A stretch of DNA of 64,000 nt from assembly GCF_011378855.1 (NCBI RefSeq), contig NZ_WTLB01000013.1, forward strand, positions 28,671-92,670, written 5' to 3'. The translations under genes were made by a program, and so were the position numbers. How positions within the stretch are numbered: position 1 is the stretch's first letter; each line of letters opens with the position of its first letter. This DNA comes from Pseudoalteromonas sp. Z1A8. GTDB taxonomy: Bacteria; Pseudomonadota; Gammaproteobacteria; Enterobacterales; Alteromonadaceae. This document shows positions 17,721 to 27,167 of the stretch, piece by piece. The notes under the pieces are model-generated. The model was not told the origin of the DNA and made no database searches. It worked only from the letters and a program-made list of their open reading frames with translations.

Positions 17721-20603
17721 ATGAAAAAGATTATTGGTTTTAGTGCTATTGCACTTGCAGTTTTAAGTGGTTGTTCAAATACGGCTTCGGTTTCTGTGGC
17801 GCCTCAGGCCTCTTTATTGTCAGATACGTTGGTCGTAAGCCCTAACGATAACCGCGAATATAAAACACTTAAATTAGCAAACGACATTGAAGTTATTTTA
17901 GTGTCTGATCCGAGCGCTGAAAAATCAGCAGCGGCACTAAGCGTTGGTGTTGGTTTACTACACGACCCAATGTCGCAACAAGGTATGGCGCATTATTTAG
18001 AGCATATGTTGTTTTTAGGCACAGATCGTTACCCAGACACAAAAGGGTATTCTGATTTTATGACCAAAAATGGTGGTGCGCACAATGCGTATACTTGGCT
18101 CGATATTACTAATTACATGTTTAAAATTAATAACGACGCGTTTGATGAAGGACTAGATCGTTTTTCTGACTTTTTTAAAGCGCCTAAGTTATATCCTGAA
18201 TACACAGACAAAGAAAAAAATGCAGTAAACGCTGAATGGTCAATGCGCCGCGAAATGGACTTTTTTGGACAATTTAAATTAGCACGTAAAATGATGGGCG
18301 ATCACCCCGCTAATCGCTTTTTAATTGGTAACCTAGAAACACTGGGCGATAAAGAAAACAGTTCGCTTCATAAAGAAACGGTTGATTTTTATAATAAATA
18401 TTACTCTTCAAATATTATGAAAGTAGCGCTTATTTCTAATTTATCGATTGCAGAAATGGAGCAAAAAGCGCAAAAATACTTTGCTGATATAAAAAATAAA
18501 AACATCGAAAAACCAACAGTAACTGCAAAACTTGATTTTGATAACGCTGGCGGAAAACGGGTGTTTTATGCACCTAATGAAGATGTAAAACAGCTACAAC
18601 TTGATTTCACCATTGCTAATAATAATAGCGAATTTGCACTTAAACCAAACCGATTTGTAGCGTATTTACTAAGTAATGAAATGCCGGGCAGCCCAGCGCA
18701 ACTTCTTCGTGATAAAGGGTGGGTATCTCAGCTTTCAGCTTCAGCTGCACCAAATCAATATGGCAACTACGGTTCGTTAAATGTAAATGTAGAGCTTACA
18801 GATGAAGGCATGAAAAATCGTGACGAAATAGTTGCGACTATTATGCAGTACATCGATTTAATTAAAAAAGAAGGCGTTGATAGCAAGTACTTCAACGAAA
18901 TTCGCACATCACTAAATAACCAGTTTAAGTTTTTAGAAAAAGGTGATGAGTTTAATTATGTAAGCTCGCTTACACAAAGCATGCAAGACTATCCGTTAAA
19001 TCACGCTATTAATGCGCCATATTATTATGCAAAATTTGATGCAGATGCTGTAAATAACGTACTTAAGCAGTTAAATGCCGATACTCTTCGTATTTGGTAT
19101 GTGTCGCAGCAAGAAGAAACAGACTCGCAACTACACTTTTACGACGGCAAGTACCGCATCAGTGATATTAGCGATGATGAAATTGCCAGCTGGAAAAAAC
19201 CAAGCGAGTTTAAGCTAGCACTGCCAACAGTAAACAATTTATTACCTGAAAACTTTGCAATAAAAACCCAAGCTTTTAAAGAGCAAAAACACCCTGAGCT
19301 TGCTTACGATAAAAATGGTGTAAAAGTATGGCGCCAAGCAAGTCAAAAGTTTGCAGAGCAACCAAAAGGGCTTGTTGAAGTATATATAAATACACAACCG
19401 GGTTTGAACGACATTAAAGCAGAAGTTTTATACTCTGTTTGGGCTGATTTATACAACATTCAACAAAGTCAGTTAAGTACCGAAGCTGCGATAGCAGGTA
19501 TGAGCGTAAGCCTAGCACCGAGTAATGGTCTTGTTTTATCTATGAGTGGTTTTACAGATAAACAAGATGTATTACTTAAACAAGCTTTAACCGGATTAAA
19601 AGCCGATGAAACAGCACAAGCATTTAGCCAAGCAGTTGATCGCTTTAAACGTAATTTACTAAACCAACAAAAACAGTTTCCGTATGCACAAGCATTTGGT
19701 GAATATTCAAAACTAACGCGTACAGGTGGTTTTGATACAGACGCGCTTATTAAAGCCGCTGACTCACTGAGTGTTGCCGACTTAGCACAATTAAAAACAG
19801 CTACGTTTGCACAAAATGATTTACGCGTATTTAGTTACGGTAACTACAACCAACAAGATATTAACGCAATTGCAAAAGAGCTAAGCGCAACACTACCAAG
19901 TAATCATACCCGTACTGCATTTGCACGTAGTAAAGCATGGTTACCACAACCAGGTGAAACGCTGGTACTGCAAAAAGATATTGATGTAGCTGACGTAGCC
20001 GTAGTTGATATGACGGTTCACCCAATTGCTGGCTATAAACAAAAAGCACAGGCGGCAGTATTACAAAGCCACTTTAGAACTGTTGCGTTTGATAAAATGC
20101 GTACTGAGGAGCAGCTTGCTTATGCAGTAGGTGCATTGGCTCGCCCAATTGAAGATTACTCAGCTATTGGTTTGTTTATACAAACACCAGTTAAAGGCCC
20201 TAAAGAAATTCAAGCTCGTTTTGATAAGTTTAAAAAAGAATATGCTGTTGAGCTTGATAACATGAGTGAAGAGACGTTTGAGCAACTTAAAAATTCAACC
20301 CTTGTATCACTTAAAGAACAGCCTAAAAACTTAAGTGACGAAATGAGCCCACTTATAAGTGATTGGTACCGTGAAAACTTTACCTTTGATTCTAAGCAAA
20401 AGCTGATTGATGAAGTTGAAAAAGTAACGCTCGCTGATATAAAAGATTACTACAAGCAAACAATGCTTAACCCTAATGCAGCACGTTTAAATGTGCAGTT
20501 ACGTGGTACTAAGTTTATTAAAAGTGACTTTGCTGATTTACCTAATCAAACAAAAATCACAACGCTTGATGCCTATTACAATGGTATTAAACTACAAAAG
20601 TAA
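17721..20603 (+). CDS. M16 (pitrilysin/insulinase) zinc peptidase lipoprotein
   Basis: The 960-residue protein has a lipobox (LSGC, Cys18), so it is probably anchored to a membrane facing the periplasm. The inverted zinc motif HYLEH (His91, Glu94, His95) and the downstream ligand Glu172 (NAEWSM) show an active M16 domain; three more M16-fold domains complete the clamshell, with the typical LRTEEQLAYAVG-like segment (MRTEEQLAYAVG) near residue 795. It degrades peptides, as E. coli protease III does. It has its own terminator and no co-directed close neighbour. Confidence 0.9.
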   Translation: MKKIIGFSAIALAVLSGCSNTASVSVAPQASLLSDTLVVSPNDNREYKTLKLANDIEVILVSDPSAEKSAAALSVGVGLLHDPMSQQGMAHYLEHMLFLGTDRYPDTKGYSDFMTKNGGAHNAYTWLDITNYMFKINNDAFDEGLDRFSDFFKAPKLYPEYTDKEKNAVNAEWSMRREMDFFGQFKLARKMMGDHPANRFLIGNLETLGDKENSSLHKETVDFYNKYYSSNIMKVALISNLSIAEMEQKAQKYFADIKNKNIEKPTVTAKLDFDNAGGKRVFYAPNEDVKQLQLDFTIANNNSEFALKPNRFVAYLLSNEMPGSPAQLLRDKGWVSQLSASAAPNQYGNYGSLNVNVELTDEGMKNRDEIVATIMQYIDLIKKEGVDSKYFNEIRTSLNNQFKFLEKGDEFNYVSSLTQSMQDYPLNHAINAPYYYAKFDADAVNNVLKQLNADTLRIWYVSQQEETDSQLHFYDGKYRISDISDDEIASWKKPSEFKLALPTVNNLLPENFAIKTQAFKEQKHPELAYDKNGVKVWRQASQKFAEQPKGLVEVYINTQPGLNDIKAEVLYSVWADLYNIQQSQLSTEAAIAGMSVSLAPSNGLVLSMSGFTDKQDVLLKQALTGLKADETAQAFSQAVDRFKRNLLNQQKQFPYAQAFGEYSKLTRTGGFDTDALIKAADSLSVADLAQLKTATFAQNDLRVFSYGNYNQQDINAIAKELSATLPSNHTRTAFARSKAWLPQPGETLVLQKDIDVADVAVVDMTVHPIAGYKQKAQAAVLQSHFRTVAFDKMRTEEQLAYAVGALARPIEDYSAIGLFIQTPVKGPKEIQARFDKFKKEYAVELDNMSEETFEQLKNSTLVSLKEQPKNLSDEMSPLISDWYRENFTFDSKQKLIDEVEKVTLADIKDYYKQTMLNPNAARLNVQLRGTKFIKSDFADLPNQTKITTLDAYYNGIKLQK

Positions 20604-20623
20604 CCTTTACTTATACAGCTAAA

Positions 20624-20659
20624 AATAAACCCCAATGTATTACTACATTGGGGTTTATT
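20624..20659. terminator. Bidirectional intrinsic terminator
   Basis: A 16-bp perfect stem (AATAAACCCCAATGTA and complement) with a 4-nt loop lies between the convergent M16 peptidase and NhaC genes. Confidence 0.85.
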
Positions 20660-20664
20660 ATTTA

Positions 20665-22047
20665 TTAAGCCATTATTAAAAAGCCTATAACCGCCAACGC
20701 AGCAGCAATCAGTGTATATGGCAATTGTGTAACGGCATGGCTCATTAAATTACAACCAGAACCTTGCGCTGCAAGTACGGTTGAATCTGAGTAAAAACAC
20801 GCTTGGCTACCAAAAGAAGAAGCCGATAATAGTGCCCCAATTACCAAGGGGATGTTCGCATCAACCGCATTTGCCAGTGGCATAACAATCGGAATTGATA
20901 CAGCAAAAATACCCCAACTCGAACCCGTTGCAAACGCTAAAATAGCCATTGAAATAAATACCACTGCCGGTAAATACCCTGCAGTCATGTAAGGGCTCAA
21001 GCTGCCAATAACAAACTGAGGCAAACCAATTAAGTCGCATACATCTTTAAATATAAACGCCGCTATAACAGTACCAATCGCGGGGATCATACTTTTAAAG
21101 CCATCAAGCATGCGCTCAATCATTTCACTTACGCTCATTAATTTTTGTAGCGCATAAAACGGGATAGTCACCGCCATTGTGGCTAGTAAGCCTTTGTATA
21201 CGTCTATTTCAAAGTAAACAGTAAATGCGACGAGTAAAATAATAGGCACTAAAAAATTACGTAATTTACCTTTAGGATCGGCATCTTCAAAGTTTTCTTC
21301 AGCTGCTTTTACTGCGTATTCATCCGCTGTTTGAACATCATTGTATTGAGCTGGATCGACTTGAGCTTGCTCAATTTGCGCCATTTGTTCTGCTTTTTTC
21401 ATTGGCCCAATCGCAGGAATAACACCCAACACAACAAGTAAAACAACAAGCACTGCAAACCACGCGTAAAACATGTACGGAATAGCTTGAATATAAACAG
21501 CAATACCTTTGCCTTCTTCAGCAATACCGTTATCCACCAGTAAGCCACCAAAAAATACCGCCCAGGTAGATAAAGGGACAAGTACACAAATAGGTGCAGC
21601 AGTTGAGTCAACAACATAGGCAAGCATTTCGCGGCTAACTTTAAATTTATCGGTAATGCGTTTCATGGTTTCACCCACGGTAAGCGCATTTAAGTAGTCA
21701 TCAATAAAAATAACCACACCCAAGCAAAAGGTCATAAACAAAGATGAACGCTTACCTTTGGTGTATTTAAGGGCTAACTTACCAAAAGCCGACGCGCCAC
21801 CTGTACGTACTAATAGCGCGATAAGAGCACCAAAACCACCACATACAAGTATTAGCCAGCCGATGGTTTCGTCTGTCATCACTTTTAGCGATGTACTCGC
21901 AAAGTTAGTAAGTACTTGTGCAGGGTCGGCTATAACTAAACCAACTAATGCACCGATAAGTAAAGATAAAATAGGGCGGCGTAATACAACAGCCAATACA
22001 ACCACCACTAACGGTGGTAGTAAACTCAACGCAGAAGGTTCAAGCAT
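20665..22047 (-). CDS. NhaC-family Na+/H+ antiporter
   Basis: The 460-residue protein has about 10-11 membrane helices and NhaC-family landmarks: RRPILSLLIGALVG near the start, FIDDYLNALTVGETMKRITD in the middle (charged residues in a helix), and ATGSSWGIFAVSIPIVMPLA near the end. It exchanges sodium (or an amino acid with sodium, as some members do) across the inner membrane. The 455-bp upstream stretch carries a hairpin terminator on the same strand and a predicted stem, so expression may be controlled by attenuation. Confidence 0.85.
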   Translation of the reverse strand: MLEPSALSLLPPLVVVVLAVVLRRPILSLLIGALVGLVIADPAQVLTNFASTSLKVMTDETIGWLILVCGGFGALIALLVRTGGASAFGKLALKYTKGKRSSLFMTFCLGVVIFIDDYLNALTVGETMKRITDKFKVSREMLAYVVDSTAAPICVLVPLSTWAVFFGGLLVDNGIAEEGKGIAVYIQAIPYMFYAWFAVLVVLLVVLGVIPAIGPMKKAEQMAQIEQAQVDPAQYNDVQTADEYAVKAAEENFEDADPKGKLRNFLVPIILLVAFTVYFEIDVYKGLLATMAVTIPFYALQKLMSVSEMIERMLDGFKSMIPAIGTVIAAFIFKDVCDLIGLPQFVIGSLSPYMTAGYLPAVVFISMAILAFATGSSWGIFAVSIPIVMPLANAVDANIPLVIGALLSASSFGSQACFYSDSTVLAAQGSGCNLMSHAVTQLPYTLIAAALAVIGFLIMA

Positions 22048-22502
22048 TTAAGTATTCACAAAATTAAAAGCATGCATAAAAATTAAATTAATTTTCAAGC
22101 TGCTTATACAAAAACAAAGAAGATGATAAGTTTGTTGTTAAATCATCTTCCAAGTCACTGCTTTTGTACGCGAGGGAGGGACACATAAACAGTTATGTTA
22201 AATAGCAGCTTAAGTGAAACGCGTTGGCTTTGGCGCCAGACGGTGCAAGGAGTGCAAACCGCTATTGTTGTGCCTGTAAAAACATCGGCGCAAAAATAAT
22301 CTGCTTTTGTATTTCAGTCAACAAAAAAACACATGATTGATAAAATTTATTAGAGGCGGCTTTAATAGTGTGATTCATATGGCTCACTTTTTTGTGGCGC
22401 GGAGTGTTGAGCAGGATGAAAATTATTAAAGAAGGAGTTTTAAGCGAAAGGTACGGCGGTAATTGATGATAAAACCGCCGTGCTTGCATTTTTACTCAAT
22501 GA
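22048..22502 (-). other. Long leader/intergenic region before nhaC
   Basis: No convincing gene lies here, though a weak open frame (22262-22489, minus) exists. On the minus strand the region could form a closing stem of 8 bp (22259-22266 with 22201-22208, one G-U pair) around about 50 nt of GC-richer sequence with smaller complementary blocks (TGGC/GCCA). A terminator hairpin follows (22105-22150) and then nhaC. This is the order of a riboswitch or attenuator, but I recognise no known class. Confidence 0.4.
22105..22150 (-). terminator. Terminator in the nhaC leader
   Basis: On the minus strand GAAGATGAT pairs with ATCATCTTC (22142-22150 with 22119-22127), followed at once by TTTGTTTTTG. It lies 72 bp upstream of the nhaC start and over 350 bp past pqiC, so it is better placed to control nhaC than to end the pqi operon. 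Confidence 0.65.
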
Positions 22503-23111
22503 TTAGAGTCTTGCTTGTTCTATTTGTTTTGCAACATTTAGGTTTATATTGAGCCATGTTGCTTCAAGCGTTGAAACTAAACCATCGTAGCCGTCATCAT
22601 CAATAGCTACTACGTTTGAGAAGTTATGAATGCTGATCAAACGCCTGCCGGTCTCTGGGTGTGTGTAATATAATCGCCAAAGACCAGAAATATCAGCGTT
22701 ACCTTGCATATCGCCATTAAAGTGGTGAATCTCGTACTCAAGTTCATAAAACGTTTGTTGATCGAGTTCAGTAATCACCGGTAAGCCCTTTATCACCATC
22801 CAGTTAGGCATAGCATTAAAAAGTGTTTGCTGGGCTGTTGCAGTAAGCATTACATCCGGCGATTCACCCCACAGGTTGTAATTAGCAGCATGTATTTGGT
22901 TGCTATCTATTTTCATAGCGATGCCCAAATTATTTAAAGCGCCTCTAAGTACAACAGTTTGTATTCTTAGTTGCGCATCTGTATCTGCAACGTTTCGAGA
23001 CGATGCGCCTATAGGCTGCTCAAACTGATAATATTGTGTCGCAGTTTGTATTGATGAACTACAACCTGCCAATAGTAATAATAAGCTTGCAGTTAAAAAT
23101 AACGATTTCAT
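22503..23111 (-). CDS. pqiC: PqiC-type intermembrane transport lipoprotein
   Basis: The 202-residue lipoprotein (lipobox LLAGC, Cys16) has the ABC-type transport auxiliary fold typical of PqiC/YmbA: TATQYYQFEQPIG, then QLRIQTVVLRGALN. It is the outer-membrane partner of PqiAB, which bridge the envelope for lipid movement. It overlaps pqiB by one base and is the third gene of pqiABC. Confidence 0.85.
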   Translation of the reverse strand: MKSLFLTASLLLLLAGCSSSIQTATQYYQFEQPIGASSRNVADTDAQLRIQTVVLRGALNNLGIAMKIDSNQIHAANYNLWGESPDVMLTATAQQTLFNAMPNWMVIKGLPVITELDQQTFYELEYEIHHFNGDMQGNADISGLWRLYYTHPETGRRLISIHNFSNVVAIDDDGYDGLVSTLEATWLNINLNVAKQIEQARL

Positions 23112-24766
23112 TATTGCTTCCTTGGTTTTGGATCTGCTGGTAATGATTTATCAAAAATTAGCATATTAGGTTGCTCGTTCAAACCGCGAGTAAGTGGCTG
23201 TAGGCCTTCACTTAAACGTTTAAATTCTTTTAACGTTTGCTGTATTTGATGATGAAGCTCAGAGCCTGCTTGGTAACTGGCCATGGTTTTATCAAATTGG
23301 CGCATGGTTACTTCAAACTGCTCCATACTTTTTGTCATTTTTTCAAAGTTACGGTTAAAGTCGCCTGGTAAGTTTTGTGTATCTTTTTGGCTTAGCAGCT
23401 CTCGCATTTCATTAGCAAGCGCTCGGTAATCGGTAAATGTGGCTTGCATTTGTTCTAAGCTATCTTCAACTTTTAAGTTATTTACTTTATTAAGTACGTC
23501 AGAGACTTGGTCTGCTAATACGGTTATGCCGCTAGAAATACTCGGAAAAACATCATACTGTACAAGTTTACCTAGTTGCGCTTGTGGTGCATCGGGGTAT
23601 ATATCAAAATCAACATACACAGCACCTGTTAATAAATTACCTGGCTTTAACGACGCACGCATACCACTTTCAATCCAGCCTTTTAAACTGCCTTGCCAAT
23701 ACTCTTTAGCCGAGGCGCTATCGTGATACAAGCGTCCGTATTCAACTTTTATTAATACTGGCACAGCGGTGCTGTTATTTCTAAAGTGTGCAGGTTTACC
23801 GTCAAGAATTACATTGGCTGGGGCTTCTACCACTGTACCTACGCGCATACCTCTATACTCTACTGGAGCACCTGTGCGTAACCCTCTAATTGATTGTTCA
23901 AACTCAATTAGGTAGTAATCAAAATCGTAAAAACGCTCCTCAAGTGCTTCTTTGTAACTTTGACTTAGTGAAAAGCTATACCCATCATCAGCTATATCGC
24001 CTGGGGCTTGTTGCTCAGGTAAGCCAACCGAAATACCGCCTTTTAAAAGCTTGCTTAAAGAACCTGTATTAATATTTATGCCATCGGCAGACAGGTCAAT
24101 TTCTATTCCTGCGTTTACCCAAAAAATAGAGTTATTGGTGATGAGGTTTTGATATGGTTCTTTAATAAATACGCCGTACTTCATTGCTTGGTTTTCCCAA
24201 TCAAAAGTGGCGGTTTCTATTTGACCTATTTTGTAGTTTTTGAAAAATATACCGGTACTTACATCAAGTACTTCAGCGCTGTAGCTCATTAATTTAAAAC
24301 GGCCGCCTTTTACATCTTTACCAATAAGGGCGGGTTCATCTTGTAATTGAAAGCGCTCTTTTAATTCTTTACTTTCACCTGGCGAAAACTCTAAATATAC
24401 ACCAGACAATAGCGTGCTCATTCCGCTAATACCCGTTTCATCAATGCGTGGTTTTACGACCCAAATTTTCGCATCATCAGTTAACAAATTATTGTAGTTT
24501 TTGTCTATTTGCGCTCGGGCAATAACGCTGTCTTGGGTATCTGATAGTCGAACATGATCAATTTGGCCTATTTTTACGCTACGTACTTTTATTTCAGTTT
24601 TACCTGCAATAATGCCTTCGGCTTGTGGCATTTCGATAAAAATCGTAGGGCCTTTATTAGCTTGGTATTGGTATAACATCCACATGCCTACTAACAGCGC
24701 AATTGCCGGAATGATCCAGATAGCGGAAATTTTCGGTTCTTTTGTTATTTCGGCAGTTTCGGTCAT
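23111..24766 (-). CDS. pqiB: PqiB, MCE-domain intermembrane transport protein
   Basis: The 551-residue protein has an N-terminal membrane helix (about 13-29, ISAIWIIPAIALLVGMW), then three MCE/MlaD domains (starting near residues 40, 155 and 285), and a long C-terminal coiled region (about 430-540). Trimers or hexamers of such proteins form a periplasmic tunnel for lipids. The ATGA overlap with pqiA (4 bp) indicates translational coupling. Length agrees with E. coli PqiB (546). Confidence 0.92.
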   Translation of the reverse strand: MTETAEITKEPKISAIWIIPAIALLVGMWMLYQYQANKGPTIFIEMPQAEGIIAGKTEIKVRSVKIGQIDHVRLSDTQDSVIARAQIDKNYNNLLTDDAKIWVVKPRIDETGISGMSTLLSGVYLEFSPGESKELKERFQLQDEPALIGKDVKGGRFKLMSYSAEVLDVSTGIFFKNYKIGQIETATFDWENQAMKYGVFIKEPYQNLITNNSIFWVNAGIEIDLSADGININTGSLSKLLKGGISVGLPEQQAPGDIADDGYSFSLSQSYKEALEERFYDFDYYLIEFEQSIRGLRTGAPVEYRGMRVGTVVEAPANVILDGKPAHFRNNSTAVPVLIKVEYGRLYHDSASAKEYWQGSLKGWIESGMRASLKPGNLLTGAVYVDFDIYPDAPQAQLGKLVQYDVFPSISSGITVLADQVSDVLNKVNNLKVEDSLEQMQATFTDYRALANEMRELLSQKDTQNLPGDFNRNFEKMTKSMEQFEVTMRQFDKTMASYQAGSELHHQIQQTLKEFKRLSEGLQPLTRGLNEQPNMLIFDKSLPADPKPRKQ

Positions 24767-26007
24767 GCTTTGTTCTCTGATTTTTTATTTTTGGGTGAAT
24801 CCCACAATAAACGTGGGTCAAAGGCATGGGCAGCCATCATTTGGCATATTACCATAATTGTAAAAAATACAATGCCTAATCCTGGCGTTACTGACATTAA
24901 ATTACCCAATTGAACTAAGGCAACTAAAATTGCCACCACAAATACATCTATCATTGACCATTTGCCAATAAACTCAGTCAGTTGATAAATTCGCGTGTAA
25001 CTTTTTGTATGTCTGTTTGCAGGCCTTGTTACCATTATGCATAAAAAGCTCAATACAAAAGCTTTAGCAAGTGGCACCACAACGCTGGCTAAAAAGATAA
25101 TAGCGGCAATAGGGTAGGAGCCACTTTTCCAAAGTGTAATTACGCCACCAATTAAAGTTGAAGGTGATTCATCCCCAAGGCTTGTAGTATGCATTATGGG
25201 TAAAATATTAGCAGGGATATAACAAACAACAGAGGTTATTAGCCATGCAGCAGCTTTTTGTACGCTGTAAGGGTTTCTGACGTGTGTTTTAGTATGACAA
25301 CGCTGACAAATATTACCCGTACAAAGTTGATGGCACACATGGCAGGCTTTAATATTTTCATCTATTGCACGTTTAGCATGCTCTGCGCCTTCGAGTATTT
25401 TTACAGGCTTTATTTGAGCCCACAAGCGTGGGCGGTTTAAGTGAACAAGCGCCGCTATATATAAAATAACAAACCCCACATAAGCCCAAAAACTCGTACC
25501 AAAACTAATATCAGCCAGCGACATGATTTTAACCATACTAACCAGTACACCGATTAAAAATATTTCCGACATAATCCAGGGCTCTAACGCAAGGGTGAAC
25601 TTTAGTAGTCGCCTTGCAATCCCCTCTGGTAATGTTTTTAAAAGGCCAAGATGCAAAGGAATTAAAATAAGAAGCAAACCCATAGGCAGAGCAATAATGC
25701 TCAAATCGATAAATAAGCCAAGCAGTTCACTATCATAATTAAATAAAATTCGGGCAGCATCGGGCAGAGTAATTGTTTGAGTAATACCACTACTGCTAAA
25801 AGAAATAAACGGGTAAAACATACTACTAAGTAGCATGAGTAGGGCACTAAAACTTAGTGCGACAATTCGGCTGTCGTGATTAACATCAGCTTCGCAAAGT
25901 TTGTGGTGGCAGTGCGGGCATATCGCCATTTGTTTTGCGATTATGCGAGGTATATCTATGATCAGATCGCAGCAGGGGCATACAGTTTGCAATTTAATAC
26001 CAAGCAT
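24763..26007 (-). CDS. pqiA: PqiA, inner membrane component
   Basis: The 414-residue protein contains two repeats of a zinc-ribbon (CPCCDLIIDIP...CPHCHHKLC; CHVCHQLCTGNICQRCHTK) each followed by four membrane helices, as in PqiA. It is the inner membrane part of the PqiABC lipid-transport complex, which is linked to envelope stress. First gene of the operon; the promoter lies in the 103 bp before it. Confidence 0.92.
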   Translation of the reverse strand: MLGIKLQTVCPCCDLIIDIPRIIAKQMAICPHCHHKLCEADVNHDSRIVALSFSALLMLLSSMFYPFISFSSSGITQTITLPDAARILFNYDSELLGLFIDLSIIALPMGLLLILIPLHLGLLKTLPEGIARRLLKFTLALEPWIMSEIFLIGVLVSMVKIMSLADISFGTSFWAYVGFVILYIAALVHLNRPRLWAQIKPVKILEGAEHAKRAIDENIKACHVCHQLCTGNICQRCHTKTHVRNPYSVQKAAAWLITSVVCYIPANILPIMHTTSLGDESPSTLIGGVITLWKSGSYPIAAIIFLASVVVPLAKAFVLSFLCIMVTRPANRHTKSYTRIYQLTEFIGKWSMIDVFVVAILVALVQLGNLMSVTPGLGIVFFTIMVICQMMAAHAFDPRLLWDSPKNKKSENKA

Positions 26008-26077
26008 GAAGAATATTTCTCCAATTTTGCAATATTTAATGCATTAATACAACGCGAACAGCTAATAAGCATTTAAT

Positions 26078-26104
26078 GGCCAAACAATTTAATATTGTTT
26101 GGCC
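26078..26104. terminator. Hairpin downstream of the thioesterase gene
   Basis: An 11-bp stem (GGCCAAACAAT / ATTGTTTGGCC) with a 5-nt loop lies 7 bp after the thioesterase stop on the minus strand and 70 bp before pqiA. T residues after it on the minus strand are few, so read-through into pqiA is possible. Confidence 0.55.
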
Positions 26105-26110
26105 GTGTTT

Positions 26111-26926
26111 TTAATCAAATAAAGCGACTGTTTGGCGTGTAAGGGCTATTAACTCACCCGACTGCGACCATATACAGCCATCTTCTAAACCGTAACCATC
26201 TTTTGAATGATGTGTAATTGCTTCAAAACCTAGCCACTCGCCGGGAGTTAAATTTGGCTCTTGTACAAACTCTAAATACCACGACATGCTACTTGCCGGC
26301 GCAGGTTGTTTGAACATTTGTAAGAGGGTTGGCGGCCATGCATCGGTAAGTGCAATAACATGGGCCTCTGTTATCTGCTCTGGCGTATGCTTAAAGCGCA
26401 TCCAACCACCTAGGTGAGACGTTTCTGCACTACTAAATGGCATACCACCTTGTTGTGGGCATAAATCAACATGCTGAAAAAACTCAGGCATCTGACCTTT
26501 TATAAAAGGTAATTTATGACGCGCATCTACCGGCTTTAAGCCCAATGACTTTGAAACAGGCACATTAATGCCCGAGTCTCTGCTTTTTGCAAAACACGCT
26601 TGTACTATTACACATACTTGTTCATTTTGAATCGCTTTGGCTAATACCTGTGTACTACTTTTACCTTGGCGTAGTATTTCAACCGACAATGAAAAAGGAG
26701 TATCGGCCAGTAATGGCCCTACAAAATTAGTACTGAGAGAGAGTAAGCGACGATCATTCGTTACCTTACCTCTAATTGCTTGATAAAGTAATGCAGCAGA
26801 AAGGCCACCAAACGCGGTTCTGCCTTGGCACCAATTTTCTGGAAATTGCATGGTGCTAGTTGATTGTTCGATATTATCTGAATTTCCAAGATTTGCGGCT
26901 TGTTGAAGTAATTGCTCAAAATGCAT
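26111..26926 (-). CDS. Thioesterase-family (TesB-like double hotdog) protein
   Basis: The 271-residue protein has the acyl-CoA thioesterase-like double hotdog layout: CQGRTAFGGLSAALL in the first half and HLGGWMRFK, TDAWPPTLLQ and WYLEFV in the second. Such proteins hydrolyse acyl-CoA, but this subgroup (thioesterase family protein) is poorly characterised. It is upstream of pqiA on the same strand with a hairpin between. Confidence 0.8.
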   Translation of the reverse strand: MHFEQLLQQAANLGNSDNIEQSTSTMQFPENWCQGRTAFGGLSAALLYQAIRGKVTNDRRLLSLSTNFVGPLLADTPFSLSVEILRQGKSSTQVLAKAIQNEQVCVIVQACFAKSRDSGINVPVSKSLGLKPVDARHKLPFIKGQMPEFFQHVDLCPQQGGMPFSSAETSHLGGWMRFKHTPEQITEAHVIALTDAWPPTLLQMFKQPAPASSMSWYLEFVQEPNLTPGEWLGFEAITHHSKDGYGLEDGCIWSQSGELIALTRQTVALFD

Positions 26927-27092
26927 GTGGATGTCCTTTTAAAGTGCGATTTAATAAATTTATAACACAACCCAACTAGTCAGACCAGTAATTAAAAACC
27001 TCTCTGGCGGTGTAAAAATCACCATTCCTTACAATTATCAGGGTTATTTTGTAAATAAATCACAAAAAATGAATTTTTTTTCATTTTTACAG

Positions 27093-27120
27093 TTGAATTA
27101 AGTTTGCAGCATCCCTATTA
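27093..27120 (+). promoter_or_regulatory. Sigma-32 heat-shock promoter of dnaK
   Basis: TTGAA (27093-27097), a 15-bp spacer and CCCTATTA (27113-27120) fit the RpoH consensus (CTTGAA, 13-15 bp, CCCCATnT). The site ends 47 bp before the dnaK start. Confidence 0.7.
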
Positions 27121-27167
27121 ACTAAGTCATCGAACGTATTAACGAATATTGAAGTTGGAGAAGTTTC

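Noticed and set aside
22100..22300. Lysine riboswitch before nhaC
   Set aside because: The conserved blocks of that class (AGAGG near the start, GCCGAAG later) were not found on the minus strand, so I kept only an unclassified leader.
22262..22489. Minus-strand open frame of 75 residues before nhaC
   Set aside because: No motif, weak start context and odd composition; it could be part of an untranslated leader. An inner start giving 38 residues is possible but unsupported.
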